Below, piece by piece: positions 8,922-18,307 of a stretch of DNA of 64,000 nt. The notes under the pieces were generated by a model that was given only the letters and a program-made list of their open reading frames with translations, did no database searches and was not told the origin of the DNA. A program made the position numbers and the translations under genes. Each line of letters begins with the position of its first letter. The stretch's first letter is position 1. This DNA is from Lachnospiraceae bacterium. GTDB lineage: Bacteria; Bacillota; Clostridia; Lachnospirales; Lachnospiraceae. The stretch is from the NCBI GenBank assembly GCA_029054245.1, contig JAIDFQ010000041.1, forward strand, positions 124,001 to 188,000, written 5' to 3'.

Positions 8922-9461
8922 CTATTTAGCAAATGGCATATTAAACAATCTTAATAATTCACGTGCTTCTTCATCTGTCTTTGCTGTTGTAACAAAGATG
9001 ACATCCATTCCTCTTACCTTATCTACCTTATCATATTCGATTTCAGGGAAGATAAGCTGTTCTTTGATACCCATTGAATAATTGCCTCTTCCATCAAATG
9101 AGTTAGGGTTCACACCCCTGAAGTCACGCACACGGGGCAGTGCAAGATTTACAAGGCGATCTAGAAAATCGTACATCTTCTCCCCACGTAAGGTAACTTT
9201 ACATCCAATTGCCATACCTTCTCTGATTTTGAAGTTAGCAACGGACTTCTTCGCTTTGGTAAGTACCGCTTTCTGACCGGAAATAATCTCAAGATCCTTC
9301 ACAGCAGATTCCAATACTTTCGCATTGTCTTTTGCTTCGCCGACACCCATATTGATAACAATCTTATCGAGCTTCGGTACTTCCATAACATTCTTATAGC
9401 CGAACTTTTTGATCATAGCGTCTACGATCTCATCATTATATATCGTTTTAAGTCTGCTCAC
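8922..9461 (-). CDS. rplE: 50S ribosomal protein L5
   Basis: 5S rRNA-binding protein of the central protuberance that also contacts P-site tRNA. 179 residues with [19 protein letters not shown] and the conserved [20 protein letters not shown]. It uses a GTG start (9459-9461), with AAAGGAG about ten bases upstream. Confidence 0.96.
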   Translation of the reverse strand: MSRLKTIYNDEIVDAMIKKFGYKNVMEVPKLDKIVINMGVGEAKDNAKVLESAVKDLEIISGQKAVLTKAKKSVANFKIREGMAIGCKVTLRGEKMYDFLDRLVNLALPRVRDFRGVNPNSFDGRGNYSMGIKEQLIFPEIEYDKVDKVRGMDVIFVTTAKTDEEARELLRLFNMPFAK

Positions 9462-9485
9462 GCTTCCAGTTCTCCTTTCCTAGAA

Positions 9486-9797
9486 TTAATCAATTACTTC
9501 GCCTGTTGACTTTGCAAAACGTACTTTCTTGTCGTTTTCAAACTTGAATCCAACTCTTGTCGTCTGTCCCTTGTGGACATACATAACGTTTGAAATATCA
9601 ATGGGCGCTTCTTTTTGAATAATTCCGCCATTCTGGTTCGCTGCTGAAGGTTTTGTATGTTTCGTAACCATGTTGATGCCTTCTACAACAACCTTATGGT
9701 TTTTAGCGTCAACAGCTACTACCTTCCCTTCTGTACCTTTATCTTTGCCGGCGATTACCTTTACGGTATCACCTTTCTTAATTTTTAAAGTTGCCAT
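9486..9797 (-). CDS. rplX: 50S ribosomal protein L24
   Basis: Assembly-initiator protein near the peptide exit tunnel. 103 residues with the KOW motif [19 protein letters not shown] at residues ~7-25. The ATG at 9795-9797 is preferred over a GTG three codons upstream, which lies inside the GGAGG ribosome binding site. Confidence 0.96.
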   Translation of the reverse strand: MATLKIKKGDTVKVIAGKDKGTEGKVVAVDAKNHKVVVEGINMVTKHTKPSAANQNGGIIQKEAPIDISNVMYVHKGQTTRVGFKFENDKKVRFAKSTGEVID

Positions 9798-9809
9798 GCT
9801 ACGCACCTC

Positions 9810-10178
9810 CTATAATACTTCCGGAGCCAGAGAAACAATCTTCATAAACTGTTTTTCACGAAGCTCTCTTGCTACCGGTCCAAAAATACGTGTTCCTCTG
9901 GGAGTCTTATCATCTTTAATGATAACAGCAGCATTTTCATCAAATTTAATATAAGAACCATCTTTGCGACGTGCGCCCTTAACAGTACGGACAACAACAG
10001 CCTTTACGACATCGCCTTTTTTTACAACGCCGCCTGGTGTTGCATCTTTAACCGTAGCAACAATCACATCACCGATACTTGCATATCTTCTTGTGGATCC
10101 ACCCATAACTCTGATGCAAAGGATTTCTTTTGCACCTGTATTGTCAGCGACTTTCAGTCTGCTTTCCTGTTGAATCAT
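9810..10178 (-). CDS. rplN: 50S ribosomal protein L14
   Basis: Large-subunit beta-barrel protein that forms an intersubunit bridge and is the docking site for RsfS. 122 residues: [20 protein letters not shown] at the N-terminus and the strongly conserved [13 protein letters not shown] near residues 95-107. The start follows AAGGAG. Confidence 0.97.
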   Translation of the reverse strand: MIQQESRLKVADNTGAKEILCIRVMGGSTRRYASIGDVIVATVKDATPGGVVKKGDVVKAVVVRTVKGARRKDGSYIKFDENAAVIIKDDKTPRGTRIFGPVARELREKQFMKIVSLAPEVL

Positions 10179-10202
10179 GCCAATTCTCCTTCCAAAATAT
10201 TC

Positions 10203-10460
10203 CTATTTAGCTTTCTCTACGATTTCTACAAGTCTCCATCTCTTATCCTTGGATAATGGTCTTGTTTCCATCACTTTAACGGTATCACCGATGCCGCACT
10301 CATTGTTCTCATCATGCGCTTTTAACTTGTAAGTACTCTTAACGACTTTCTTGTAAAGCGGATGTTTAACGTGCTCTTCGATTGCAACAACGATTGTCTT
10401 ATCCATTTTATCACTGATAACTTTACCGGTACGTGTTTTTCTCAGATTTCTTTCTTCCAC
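10203..10460 (-). CDS. rpsQ: 30S ribosomal protein S17
   Basis: Primary 16S rRNA-binding OB-fold protein of 85 residues. Signature [17 protein letters not shown] (residues ~12-28), then [19 protein letters not shown]. It starts with GTG (10458-10460), with AAAGGAG ten bases upstream. Confidence 0.96.
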   Translation of the reverse strand: MEERNLRKTRTGKVISDKMDKTIVVAIEEHVKHPLYKKVVKSTYKLKAHDENNECGIGDTVKVMETRPLSKDKRWRLVEIVEKAK

Positions 10461-10510
10461 GACTTTTAGTCTCCTTTCTTTGACATTCCTGCAACTTGAT
10501 TTTTAAGGTC

Positions 10511-10717
10511 TTATGCCTCTTTCTGCTTCTGTGTAATCACTGTCTGAATTCTTGCGATATTTCTTCTGACTTCTTTGATTCTTGCGGTATTATCCAGCTG
10601 ATTCGTTGCATTCTGGAATCTCAAATTGAAAAGTTCTTTTTTAGCTGCCACTAAATCCTCTGCCAGCGCTGCAGCTGATTTTGCCTGTAAATCTTCTACA
10701 TACTTGTTAGTTTTCAT
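10511..10717 (-). CDS. rpmC: 50S ribosomal protein L29
   Basis: 68-residue two-helix protein at the tunnel exit, part of the docking platform for SRP and trigger factor. Contains [20 protein letters not shown] and [10 protein letters not shown]. The start ATG 10715-10717 lies inside the end of rplP (11-bp overlap), with GGTGG as its ribosome binding site, so the two genes are translationally coupled. A longer in-frame extension to 10843 is only rplP sequence in another frame. Confidence 0.96.
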   Translation of the reverse strand: MKTNKYVEDLQAKSAAALAEDLVAAKKELFNLRFQNATNQLDNTARIKEVRRNIARIQTVITQKQKEA

Positions 10718-11144
10718 TTGATGCACCACCTTCCAAGTCTGCCTTAGAAACGACCTTGCATTTGCAAGGAAGCTTATGTGTTGCAAGACGCAACGCTTCT
10801 TTTGCGATTTCTTCGGAAACTCCTGCGATTTCAAACATAACACGTCCGGGCTTAACTACTGCTACCCAGTACTCCAGTGTACCTTTACCGGAACCCATAC
10901 GTGTTTCTGCGGGTTTTGCTGTTACTGGTTTGTCAGGGAAAATCTTAATCCAGACTTTACCGCCACGCTTGATATAACGAGTCATAGCAATACGGGCTGC
11001 TTCAATCTGGTTTGATTTAATCCAACATGGCTCTAATGCAACAATACCGTATTCACCGTAAGTAATTGTGTTGCCACGGGTTGCTTTTCCTCTCATGGTG
11101 CCACGGAACTGTTTACGACGTTTAACTCTTTTAGGCATTAACAT
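10707..11144 (-). CDS. rplP: 50S ribosomal protein L16
   Basis: Large-subunit protein at the A-site tRNA elbow and needed for late 50S maturation. 145 residues beginning [15 protein letters not shown], with [16 protein letters not shown] and the conserved [20 protein letters not shown]. Its ATG shares one base with the rpsC stop (TAATG), a tight translational coupling. Confidence 0.97.
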   Translation of the reverse strand: MLMPKRVKRRKQFRGTMRGKATRGNTITYGEYGIVALEPCWIKSNQIEAARIAMTRYIKRGGKVWIKIFPDKPVTAKPAETRMGSGKGTLEYWVAVVKPGRVMFEIAGVSEEIAKEALRLATHKLPCKCKVVSKADLEGGASNEN

Positions 11145-11815
11145 TATTTATCGCTCCCTTCCTGCACTGTCTTTTCTTCATTCTTTTTGGTAGGAAGTAC
11201 TTCACCCTTGTAGATCCATACTTTTACACCTACTTTACCATAGGTTGTATCAGCTTCAGCGAATCCATATTCAATATCAGCACGTAATGTCTGAAGAGGA
11301 ATCGTTCCTTCGCTGTAGAACTCTGTACGAGCCATATCTGCACCACCCAGACGTCCTGAACAGGAAGCCTTGATACCCAGTGCGCCTGCCTTCATGGTTC
11401 TGCCCATGCAGGATTTCATGGCACGTCTGAAAGAAACACGGTTTTCAAGCTGCTGTGCGATGTTCTCTGCAACCAGCTGTGCATCTTTGTCAGGTCTCTT
11501 GATTTCTTTGATGTCTACCAATACTTTCTTTCCTGTCATTTTGGAAAGCTCTTTCTTGGTCACTTCAATTTCAGCGCCGCCCTTACCAATTACAACGCCG
11601 GGCTTAGCTGTATAAATGATAACTTTTACTCTGTCAGAAGCTCTCTCGATTTCAATCTTGGAAACTCCAGCACTGTATAATTTCTTTTTCAGAAATTTTC
11701 TGATGTCATAGTCTTCTACAAGGAAATCAGAAAAATCTGCTTCTGCGTACCATTTAGAATCCCAATCCTTAATAATACCGACTCTTAAGCCGTGAGGATT
11801 AACTTTCTGTCCCAT
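11144..11815 (-). CDS. rpsC: 30S ribosomal protein S3
   Basis: Head protein with mRNA helicase activity at the entry channel. 223 residues: N-terminal [17 protein letters not shown] domain with [20 protein letters not shown] (residues ~68-87), and C-terminal [15 protein letters not shown]. The acidic C-terminal tail is usual for Clostridia. It follows rplV by 15 bp. Confidence 0.97.
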   Translation of the reverse strand: MGQKVNPHGLRVGIIKDWDSKWYAEADFSDFLVEDYDIRKFLKKKLYSAGVSKIEIERASDRVKVIIYTAKPGVVIGKGGAEIEVTKKELSKMTGKKVLVDIKEIKRPDKDAQLVAENIAQQLENRVSFRRAMKSCMGRTMKAGALGIKASCSGRLGGADMARTEFYSEGTIPLQTLRADIEYGFAEADTTYGKVGVKVWIYKGEVLPTKKNEEKTVQEGSDK

Positions 11816-11830
11816 AAAATTTCTCTCCTC

Positions 11831-12235
11831 CTATCTTTCATCCAGCACAATTGTGATATGGCTCATTCTCTTTTCGATTCTGTAAGCTCTTCCCTGTGCC
11901 CTCGGTCTTACTCTTTTCATTGTAGGTCCCTTATTTGCATAACATTCTGCAATATAAAGGTGCTCCGGATTCGGATACTTTGTAGGGTCCTGACTGTACA
12001 AATATTCAGCATTTGCACGGGCAGACTCTAATAATTTCTTGATGATGCTGGAAGCATATCTGGGATTGTATTCCAGAATACCAAGTGCAGCTTCCACATC
12101 CTTGCCTCTGATGGCATCTAATACGAAACATGCTTTCTGAACAGACACTCTTGCGTAAGATAACTTAGCTGAAGGTCTTGTATCTTTCTGCGCATTTCTC
12201 TCTCTTTTAATTTGGGATCTATGTCCTTTTGCCAT
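11831..12235 (-). CDS. rplV: 50S ribosomal protein L22
   Basis: Exit-tunnel protein whose extended loop helps form the constriction and carries macrolide-resistance sites. 134 residues: SPSAKLSYARVSVQKA-type N-terminus (here RPSAKLSYARVSVQKACFV) and C-terminal loop GPTMKRVRPRAQGRAYRI. No deletion is apparent in the loop. The start ATG follows AGGAGG. Confidence 0.96.
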   Translation of the reverse strand: MAKGHRSQIKRERNAQKDTRPSAKLSYARVSVQKACFVLDAIRGKDVEAALGILEYNPRYASSIIKKLLESARANAEYLYSQDPTKYPNPEHLYIAECYANKGPTMKRVRPRAQGRAYRIEKRMSHITIVLDER

Positions 12236-12246
12236 GATGAAACCTC

Positions 12247-12528
12247 CTATCTTACTTTAGACTTCTTTTCGTCTTTTCCGTGTCCTCTATAAGTTCTGGT
12301 TGCAACAAATTCACCAAGCTTATGTCCAACCATATCTTCCGTCACATATACCGGCACATGCTTTCTTCCGTCATGCACTGCAAATGTGTGTCCCACAAAA
12401 GAGGGGAAGATTGTGGAACGACGGGACCAGGTCTTGATGACCTGCTTCTGTCCTGCTGCATTCATTGCATCTACTTTTTTAAGCAGACTTGCATCTGCAA
12501 AAGGTCCTTTTTTCAGTGATCTAGCCAT
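12247..12528 (-). CDS. rpsS: 30S ribosomal protein S19
   Basis: Head protein of 93 residues that pairs with S13. Contains [32 protein letters not shown] and [15 protein letters not shown]. Normal length and position; the ATG follows AAGGAGG. Confidence 0.97.
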   Translation of the reverse strand: MARSLKKGPFADASLLKKVDAMNAAGQKQVIKTWSRRSTIFPSFVGHTFAVHDGRKHVPVYVTEDMVGHKLGEFVATRTYRGHGKDEKKSKVR

Positions 12529-12547
12529 TTTCTTCTCTCCTCCTTAA

Positions 12548-13393
12548 TTATTTGATGGCTTTGCCGTCTCTTCTTCTTACAATCAGCTTGTTAGAAGCTT
12601 TTTTCTTCTTACGCGTCTTAAGTCCGAGAGCAGGCTTGCCCCAAGGTGTGCAGGGACCGGGACGTCCGATGCCGGTCTTTCCTTCACCACCGCCGTGAGG
12701 ATGGTCGTTGGGGTTCATAACAGAACCACGTACGGTAGGACGAATGCCCATGTGACGTTTACGTCCAGCCTTACCAATCTTAATCAGGCTGTGATCAACA
12801 TTACCTACAACACCCACGGTTGCGCGGCAGTTAATCGGCACCATTCTCATTTCGCCTGAAGGAAGACGAAGGGTTGCATATTTTCCTTCTTTTGCCATCA
12901 GCTGTGCGCTGTTACCAGCAGAACGAACCAGCTGACCTCCCTTGCCGGGATATAATTCAATGTTGTGTACCTGTGTACCAACGGGAATTGCTGATAAAGG
13001 AAGGCAGTTGCCCACTCTCACTTCAGCCTCAGGTCCGTTCATGACCTTCATGCCATCTTTTAATCCTTCGGGAGCAATGATATATGCCTTTTCCCCGTCT
13101 GCATAACAGATCAGTGCAATGTTTGCAGTTCTGTTCGGATCATATTCGATTCCAATAACGGTTGCAGGAATTCCATCCTTGCTGTTTCTTTTAAAATCAA
13201 TGATCCTGTATTTTCTCTTAGACCCGCCTCCGCGGTGTCTTACTGTAATTTTACCCTGATTGTTACGACCGGAGTTCTTCTTTAATGAAGTAACAAGTGA
13301 CTTCTCAGGTGTTGTCTTTGTGATTTCTGAGAAATCTGAACCAGTCATATTTCTTCTGGAAGGTGTATATGGGTTATATGTCTTAATTCCCAT
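12548..13393 (-). CDS. rplB: 50S ribosomal protein L2
   Basis: Largest and most conserved large-subunit protein, required for subunit association and peptidyl transferase assembly. 281 residues from ATG 13393 ([17 protein letters not shown]), which follows AAAGGAG; the frame extends ten codons upstream without a start signal. The C-terminal [20 protein letters not shown] contains the conserved histidine near the catalytic centre. Confidence 0.97.
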   Translation of the reverse strand: MGIKTYNPYTPSRRNMTGSDFSEITKTTPEKSLVTSLKKNSGRNNQGKITVRHRGGGSKRKYRIIDFKRNSKDGIPATVIGIEYDPNRTANIALICYADGEKAYIIAPEGLKDGMKVMNGPEAEVRVGNCLPLSAIPVGTQVHNIELYPGKGGQLVRSAGNSAQLMAKEGKYATLRLPSGEMRMVPINCRATVGVVGNVDHSLIKIGKAGRKRHMGIRPTVRGSVMNPNDHPHGGGEGKTGIGRPGPCTPWGKPALGLKTRKKKKASNKLIVRRRDGKAIK

Positions 13394-13463
13394 GACTCTT
13401 TCTCCTTTCAAGTCCCATTTCATATCGCACTTTTTTGTGCATAGTTATTACTTATACCATTTG

Positions 13464-13484
13464 GAAGAATGCACAGCATTCTTC
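13464..13484 (-). repeat. Perfect 9-bp stem hairpin
   Basis: GAAGAATGC, loop ACA, GCATTCTTC in the unusually long (153-bp) gap between rplW and rplB. A second weaker hairpin AGATGC/GCATCT lies beside it at about 13510-13530. No terminator-type U-run follows. It parallels the 9-bp hairpin at 8615-8635. Confidence 0.75.
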
Positions 13485-13546
13485 ATGGATGAAACTATAG
13501 AAATGCTTAGATGCTGTTCTTTGGCATCTTCGCTTTTCTTTTCATC

Positions 13547-13846
13547 CTAGAGTCCAGCAAAAATTTCAATTTCCTTGCTGTCTTCTGTCAGCCACACAAT
13601 TGCCTTTTTGGTCTTGGCTGTCTTGCCGTAGGTCATGCCGCGCCTTTTGGTCTTTCCATCCATGTTCATGGTGTTGACCCTTGCAACCTTTGTTCCTTCA
13701 AACATCTTTTCAACGGCTTCTTTAATCATTGTCTTATTTGCTTCGGGATGAACCAGAAATGTGTATTTTTTCTCGCTCATGCCTGCCATACTCTTTTCGG
13801 TAATAACCGGTTTAAGGATTACGTCATAATATTGAATTGCTGCCAT
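13547..13846 (-). CDS. rplW: 50S ribosomal protein L23
   Basis: Exit-site protein that is the main docking point for trigger factor and SRP. 99 residues with [15 protein letters not shown] near the N-terminus, [20 protein letters not shown], and [17 protein letters not shown]. Its ATG shares one base with the rplD stop codon (TAATG). Confidence 0.96.
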   Translation of the reverse strand: MAAIQYYDVILKPVITEKSMAGMSEKKYTFLVHPEANKTMIKEAVEKMFEGTKVARVNTMNMDGKTKRRGMTYGKTAKTKKAIVWLTEDSKEIEIFAGL

Positions 13847-14466
13847 TATGCATACACCTCCTCAATCTTAGCTACGGCATCCTTGGTGAGCACCAATGTA
13901 TCACCTTTAAGGATATCGTAAACATTCATCATGTTAACCTGTGTTGTATCAACAGTGGGAAGGTTTCTTGCAGATAAAACGATCTTTTCATCATTGTCAG
14001 CAATTACGACTAACGCCTTGCTTACTTTCAGATTGTCCATCACTGCTTTGAACTTCTTTGTCTTAATTTCATCAAATTTGAGCTCATCTACCACAATCAG
14101 CTTGCCGCCCTGCACTCTGCTTGTGAGAACGGATTTAAGCGCTGCTCTCTTTTCTTTCTTATTCAATTTAAATGAATAATCTCTGGGAACTGGTGCGAAT
14201 ACAACACCGCCGCCTTTCCACTGGGGAGATCTTGTTGAACCCTGTCTTGCATGACCGGTTCCTTTCTGTCTCCAAGGTTTTCTACCGCCGCCGGAAACTT
14301 CAGCGCGTGTTTTTGCTTTCTGTGTTCCCTGACGCTTATTTGCAAGATGCTGCACAACTGCCATGTGTACCAGGTGTTCATTTACATCCACACCAAATAC
14401 CGCATCGTTTAATTCCATCGTGCCGACTTCTTTGCCTTCCATATTATAAACAGATACGTTTGCCAT
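13846..14466 (-). CDS. rplD: 50S ribosomal protein L4
   Basis: Tunnel-lining protein and, in enterics, the repressor of the S10 operon. 206 residues. The tunnel loop reads [19 protein letters not shown] (residues ~61-79), the region where macrolide resistance mutations arise; it looks wild type. If L4 autoregulation occurs here, the leader at 15567-15871 would be the target. Confidence 0.97.
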   Translation of the reverse strand: MANVSVYNMEGKEVGTMELNDAVFGVDVNEHLVHMAVVQHLANKRQGTQKAKTRAEVSGGGRKPWRQKGTGHARQGSTRSPQWKGGGVVFAPVPRDYSFKLNKKEKRAALKSVLTSRVQGGKLIVVDELKFDEIKTKKFKAVMDNLKVSKALVVIADNDEKIVLSARNLPTVDTTQVNMMNVYDILKGDTLVLTKDAVAKIEEVYA

Positions 14467-14494
14467 CTGAATGGTCCTCCTTTCATCAATCAGC

Positions 14495-15178
14495 TTAAGC
14501 CATAGCCTTAACAGTTTCTTTAATTGTAACTAAGGCTTTCCTCGGTCCGGGCACTGCACCCTTTACAAGAAGCAGATTCTTTTCAGCATCTACTCTTACC
14601 ACCTCAAGGTTCTGTACTGTAACCTTTACGCAGCCCATGTGACCAGGCATTCCCTTGCCCTTAAATACACGGCTCGGTGAAGAGCAGGCGCCATTTGAAC
14701 CCTGATGACGATGGAATTTGGAACCATGCGCCATGGGACCTCTGTGCTGACCGTGTCTCTTGATTGCGCCCTGGAATCCTTTTCCTTTGGAAATAGCAGA
14801 TGCATCGATCTTATCGCCAACTTCAAACATATCCGCCTTGATTTCACTTCCAAGCGTATATTCCTCAGCGTTGTCAAACTTGAACTCTCTGACAAATCTC
14901 TTGCAGGAGACGCCTGCCTTGTCAAAGTGTCCTTTCATAGCCTTGTTAACGCCATGTCTGTGGATAACTTCTTTCTTTCCGCTCTTGTCCTTGTTCACGA
15001 TTCTTTCCTTCTTGTCAACAAAGCCAACCTGTACTGCACTGTAACCATCGTTCTCAACCGTCTTAATCTGCGTCACCACACAGGGTCCAGCCTGAAGTAC
15101 AGTTACCGGAATCAAGCTGCCGTCCTCACTAAAAATCTGGGTCATTCCGATTTTGGTAGCCAAAATACCTTTTTTCAT
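14495..15178 (-). CDS. rplC: 50S ribosomal protein L3
   Basis: Early-assembly large-subunit protein reaching the peptidyl transferase centre. 227 residues: [20 protein letters not shown] at the N-terminus and the extended loop with [20 protein letters not shown] (residues ~144-163). The ATG follows GGAGG. Confidence 0.97.
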   Translation of the reverse strand: MKKGILATKIGMTQIFSEDGSLIPVTVLQAGPCVVTQIKTVENDGYSAVQVGFVDKKERIVNKDKSGKKEVIHRHGVNKAMKGHFDKAGVSCKRFVREFKFDNAEEYTLGSEIKADMFEVGDKIDASAISKGKGFQGAIKRHGQHRGPMAHGSKFHRHQGSNGACSSPSRVFKGKGMPGHMGCVKVTVQNLEVVRVDAEKNLLLVKGAVPGPRKALVTIKETVKAMA

Positions 15179-15248
15179 TTCTTTACCTCCATTTGCTTCT
15201 ACAGCGGGCCTCTATCGGGCCATTCTAGTGTAATGGTTCTTACTGGTT

Positions 15249-15566
15249 TTATTTGTTCTTCATCTTGATATCGATGTACACACCGGCAGGCATCTCCAGT
15301 CTCTGCAGAGCATCTACCGTCTTAGGTGTGGGTGTGATGATATCGATCAGTCTCTTATGCGTTCTCTGCTCGAACTGTTCTCTGGAATCTTTGTATTTGT
15401 GAACCGCTCTTAAGATTGTAACAACTTCCTTTTTCGTAGGAAGGGGCACCGGTCCGCTTACCTGTGATCCATTCTTCTTGACTGTTTCGATGATTTTTTT
15501 GGCAGATGCATCAACCAGCTGATGATCATAAGCCTTGAGTGTGATTCTCATTACTTGACTTGCCAT
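15249..15566 (-). CDS. rpsJ: 30S ribosomal protein S10
   Basis: First gene of the superoperon; S10 is a 30S head protein and also the NusE partner of NusB in antitermination. 105 residues: [36 protein letters not shown] and a C-terminal [16 protein letters not shown]. The start codon is at 15564-15566. Its AAAAGGAGG site is in the loop of a small hairpin (15565-15597) whose stem covers the ATG, which suggests translational control. Confidence 0.97.
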   Translation of the reverse strand: MASQVMRITLKAYDHQLVDASAKKIIETVKKNGSQVSGPVPLPTKKEVVTILRAVHKYKDSREQFEQRTHKRLIDIITPTPKTVDALQRLEMPAGVYIDIKMKNK

Positions 15567-15871
15567 AAAAAAAGTCGCCTCCTTTTCGCACTTTTATAAT
15601 GAATTAAGTACGACAAGCGGTGACTGTACACTCTTCCGTGCGTGTCATGCCTTTCTATAAAGTTAAGCCCAGATTTCTCTGCGCACTTTAGGTCGGCACG
15701 CTTAACGCCCGTGTTTCTGTCTTGTTTGACAGACTGTATGTTTGTACAGTGACTTGCCGTCAGGTTCTTAGGTCTGGCATCGCCAGCCTCTTGACATTCG
15801 CTCCACGGAAAACCTGCAATACCTTTCGGTAGGGCAGCAACCTCACGCTTCATCGCTATCATGCCACAGCA
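15567..15871 (-). promoter_or_regulatory. Structured S10-operon leader
   Basis: About 300 nt of untranslated leader between the promoter and rpsJ. Stems include CTGGC/GCCAG (15774-15786), ACTGTA/TACAGT (15733-15750), TCTGTC/GACAGA (15716-15733) and an RBS-sequestering ATAAAAGT/ACTTTTTTAT helix at the end. Length, structure and position fit a ribosomal-protein-responsive leader, with L4 or S10 as candidate ligands. Ribosomal leaders in front of S10 operons are known in several bacterial groups, but I could not compare this one with any of them. Confidence 0.6.
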
Positions 15872-15877
15872 ATTGAT

Positions 15878-15906
15878 AGTATACATGATATTTGTAAATC
15901 ATGCAA
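15878..15906 (-). promoter_or_regulatory. S10 operon promoter
   Basis: Minus-strand TTGCAT (15901-15906), 17-bp spacer, TATACT (15878-15883). This is a near-consensus sigma-A promoter with optimal spacing, placed to start transcription near 15871 and drive the entire rpsJ-to-rpoA superoperon. Confidence 0.8.
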
Positions 15907-15935
15907 GGGTTTTTTAATTTTTTTTATTTATGGGG

Positions 15936-16209
15936 GAGAAGCCCGCAGGGGCAGGGGAGGAAGCTGGGGCAGATGGCAGCGCATATTTATGTTTCAAGGC
16001 TCTGGCGAAAATCGGCAATTTCACTTACAGAATGTTGAGTCCCCAGGGTGAAATCGCCATGCGGCACGGATGCCGCCGGGCTCCGACCCAGTCGCCTTGA
16101 GATACCTAAATACATTCTGTTAGTGAAATCCGATTTAAAGACGATCCTTGAAACATAAATATGCGCTGCCATCTGCCCCGGCTTCCTCCCCTGCCCCTGT
16201 GGGCTTCTC
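15936..16209. repeat. Giant foldback element 1
   Basis: Near-perfect inverted repeat. 15936-15999 is complementary to 16146-16209 at 62 of 64 positions; after an internal loop, about 16008-16035 pairs with 16112-16137 with few mismatches. The 76-nt apical region (16036-16111) contains its own hairpin GCGGCA-CGGA-TGCCGC (16061-16076). The plus-strand left arm is G-rich and includes GGCAGATGGC. The element lies between the S10 promoter and the small membrane-protein gene and encodes no convincing protein. Confidence 0.9.
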
Positions 16210-16293
16210 TTTCCTTTCTCCTATACGATTTTCAAAATATGCAAACCCAGACTTACATATTAATATAATGGTATATGCCTTACTTGTTTCCAT

Positions 16294-16506
16294 CTAAAAA
16301 AAGATTCCAACTGCCAGCACGAGCATGATCGCGCCCCCCACTACCATAATCACTCCGCATATCTTAATTGTCTTTGGCGATTTCAAATTAGGATTTTTTT
16401 CTTTTAATTTTTCATATGGAACCAAAAGATAGCTTAGTCCCAGTGCTCCTACGATAATTGCAAATATACCACTTGATAAAAATTTAAGAAATTCATACGT
16501 TATCAT
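16294..16506 (-). CDS. Small two-helix membrane protein
   Basis: 70-residue hypothetical protein with two predicted membrane segments: FLSSGIFAIIVGALGLSYLL (residues ~9-28) and IKICGVIMVVGGAIMLVLAV (~47-66), joined by a charged loop (EKLKEKNPNLKSPKT). I do not recognise a named family. It starts 20 bp after the putP-like gene on the same strand, behind GGAGAG, so it is probably cotranscribed with the symporter and may be an accessory subunit; that role is inference. Confidence 0.6.
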   Translation of the reverse strand: MITYEFLKFLSSGIFAIIVGALGLSYLLVPYEKLKEKNPNLKSPKTIKICGVIMVVGGAIMLVLAVGIFF

Positions 16507-16526
16507 TTTATCTCTCCGCTCTGTTT

Positions 16527-18083
16527 TTATATATTCTCTTCATCATATCCGCTTTTCTTTTTTTTGACATCCTCAAATTCTTCCAACATTTCAGTAGTAG
16601 GCGCAGGTGTTACAAGGCTTACGATTATGATAGCAGCTACGCCTACTGCAAACCCAACCGCCAGTGAGTAGAGTCCGGTTGCGCTTCCAAGCGTCTGTCC
16701 ATGAATAAGAGGAATGTAATCCCATATGAGTACCGTGAGCGCCCCTGATGCGATACCTGCCACCGCTCCCGGAAAGTTGGTGCGTTTCCAGTAAAGGGAA
16801 AGAAGCACGGTGGGACCAAATGCGGCTCCAAGACCTGCCCAAGCATTGGAAACAAGTCCCATGATAGAACTGTTCGGGTCAAGGGCAATCAAGTATGCCA
16901 GAACTGCAATGACAAGCACCGTAATACGACTGATTCTGAATACCGTTTTTTCGGATGCATCCTTTTTAATGATTCCTTTGAACATATCCTCCGCCACGCT
17001 GGATGCACTGACGAGAAGCTGTGAATCTGCGGTGGACATAATCGCTGCCAGTATACCGCACAGGAAAACGCCGGCAATAATCGGAAGTTTTATATCATCC
17101 GTAAATATTTTAATAATCATGTTGATAAATACTTTTTCTTCTTCACCGCCGGTAAGGACTGTAGGATACAGGTACGCACGTCCCACCACACCGATCACCC
17201 ATGCAAGTATCAGAGAAAGGAAGACCCAGATAATGGCAATGCCCTTGGATTTATTTAACTCTTTTTCATTTTTAACCGCCATAAAGCGAACCAGGATATG
17301 AGGCATACCGCAATAACCAAGTCCCCAGGCAAGTCCCGATATGATATCCACTGCACGGTAAGGCTCACCACCGTTACTGAACAGGCTTAAGAATGCTTCA
17401 GATCCGCCGGCAACGCCGCTCATTTCTATATTAGAGAGAACACTGTCACTTCCCACAATGCTAAAAGCAGCTATCGGTACCGCCAAAAGCGCTACAAGCA
17501 TAAGTGTTCCCTGAATAAAGTCTGTTGTGCACACTGCCATAAAACCCCCCAAGAAAGTATAAACCAAAATAACGATTGCCCCTATGGTCAGCGCGATCTT
17601 ATAGTCCACATCAAATACGGAATTAAACAGCTTGCCGCCTGCTGCCAGCGCCGATGCTGTATATACAAGGAAGAATATTACAATCGTCACTGATGAAATA
17701 AAAAGCAGAATCCTCTTTTTATCATGAAACCTGTTTTCAAAGTAAGTAGGAAGCGTCAGCGCATTATTTGCGCGGATCGTATATCTGCGAAGGCGCCCCG
17801 CAATGAAGAGCCAGTTGAATACGGTTCCTATAAACAGTCCGATGGCGATCCATGCCTGTCCTGTCCCCAATGCGTAAACAGAACCCGGAAGCCCCATTAA
17901 AAGCCATCCGCTCATATCCGAAGCCTGCGCAGATAACGCTGCCACCCATCCGCCAAGCTTTCTGCCGCCAAGGAAATAATCTTCTGTACTGCTGTTTTTC
18001 TTTGCATACATTGCACCTACGCCGACCATAAGCAAAAGATACAATGCAAACGCAACAATAATCCATCCTATTGAATCACTCAT
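16527..18083 (-). CDS. putP: Sodium/proline symporter (SSS family)
   Basis: Sodium:solute symporter of 518 residues with about 13 membrane helices; proline is the likely substrate. The N-terminal half has YFLGGRKLGGWVAALSAQAS and DMSGWLLMGLPG (residues ~35-65), which hold sodium- and proline-site residues in PutP. TM5-6 contain GGFMAVCTTDFIQGTLML, and TM9 has IMSTADSQLLVSASSVAEDM. The C-terminal tail is short and charged. A paralogous substrate cannot be excluded. It is transcribed from its own promoter at 18145-18174. Confidence 0.85.
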   Translation of the reverse strand: MSDSIGWIIVAFALYLLLMVGVGAMYAKKNSSTEDYFLGGRKLGGWVAALSAQASDMSGWLLMGLPGSVYALGTGQAWIAIGLFIGTVFNWLFIAGRLRRYTIRANNALTLPTYFENRFHDKKRILLFISSVTIVIFFLVYTASALAAGGKLFNSVFDVDYKIALTIGAIVILVYTFLGGFMAVCTTDFIQGTLMLVALLAVPIAAFSIVGSDSVLSNIEMSGVAGGSEAFLSLFSNGGEPYRAVDIISGLAWGLGYCGMPHILVRFMAVKNEKELNKSKGIAIIWVFLSLILAWVIGVVGRAYLYPTVLTGGEEEKVFINMIIKIFTDDIKLPIIAGVFLCGILAAIMSTADSQLLVSASSVAEDMFKGIIKKDASEKTVFRISRITVLVIAVLAYLIALDPNSSIMGLVSNAWAGLGAAFGPTVLLSLYWKRTNFPGAVAGIASGALTVLIWDYIPLIHGQTLGSATGLYSLAVGFAVGVAAIIIVSLVTPAPTTEMLEEFEDVKKKKSGYDEENI

Positions 18084-18144
18084 TTTTCTCCTCCGTTTCC
18101 ATGCGCTTTATCTGCTTTTGTGCTATCAGGCGCATTTCTTATAT

Positions 18145-18174
18145 ACTATATATGAGTACTCCCCCATCAGTCAA
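18145..18174 (-). promoter_or_regulatory. Promoter of putP
   Basis: Minus-strand TTGACT (18169-18174), 18-bp spacer, TATAGT (18145-18150), about 60 bp before the symporter start. A good sigma-A match. Confidence 0.6.
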
Positions 18175-18237
18175 CCAGAAATTCTTTGCAGCGTTATTGT
18201 AATAATAAACAAAATCATTTCAAAATGCGAGAATATA

Positions 18238-18266
18238 TTGACACATTTGCACAAAATTGGTATAAT
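18238..18266 (+). promoter_or_regulatory. Consensus promoter of MCP gene
   Basis: TTGACA (18238-18243), 17-bp spacer, TATAAT (18261-18266): both hexamers perfect. Transcription would start near 18273 and give a leader of about 35 nt before the TTG start codon. Confidence 0.85.
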
Positions 18267-18307
18267 TTTCATTGTTTAACTAAAAAGAACGAAAGAGAGG
18301 AAGAACA

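Noticed and set aside
15551-15886. 111-codon open frame through the S10 leader (minus strand)
   Set aside because: Its first codon lies upstream of the predicted transcription start, it has no ribosome binding site, and it runs into rpsJ in another frame. A conserved RNA leader explains it better, though I listed the absence of stops as a point to check.
15936-16209. Rho-independent terminator
   Set aside because: The stem is far longer than any terminator and no U-run follows either arm at the correct place.
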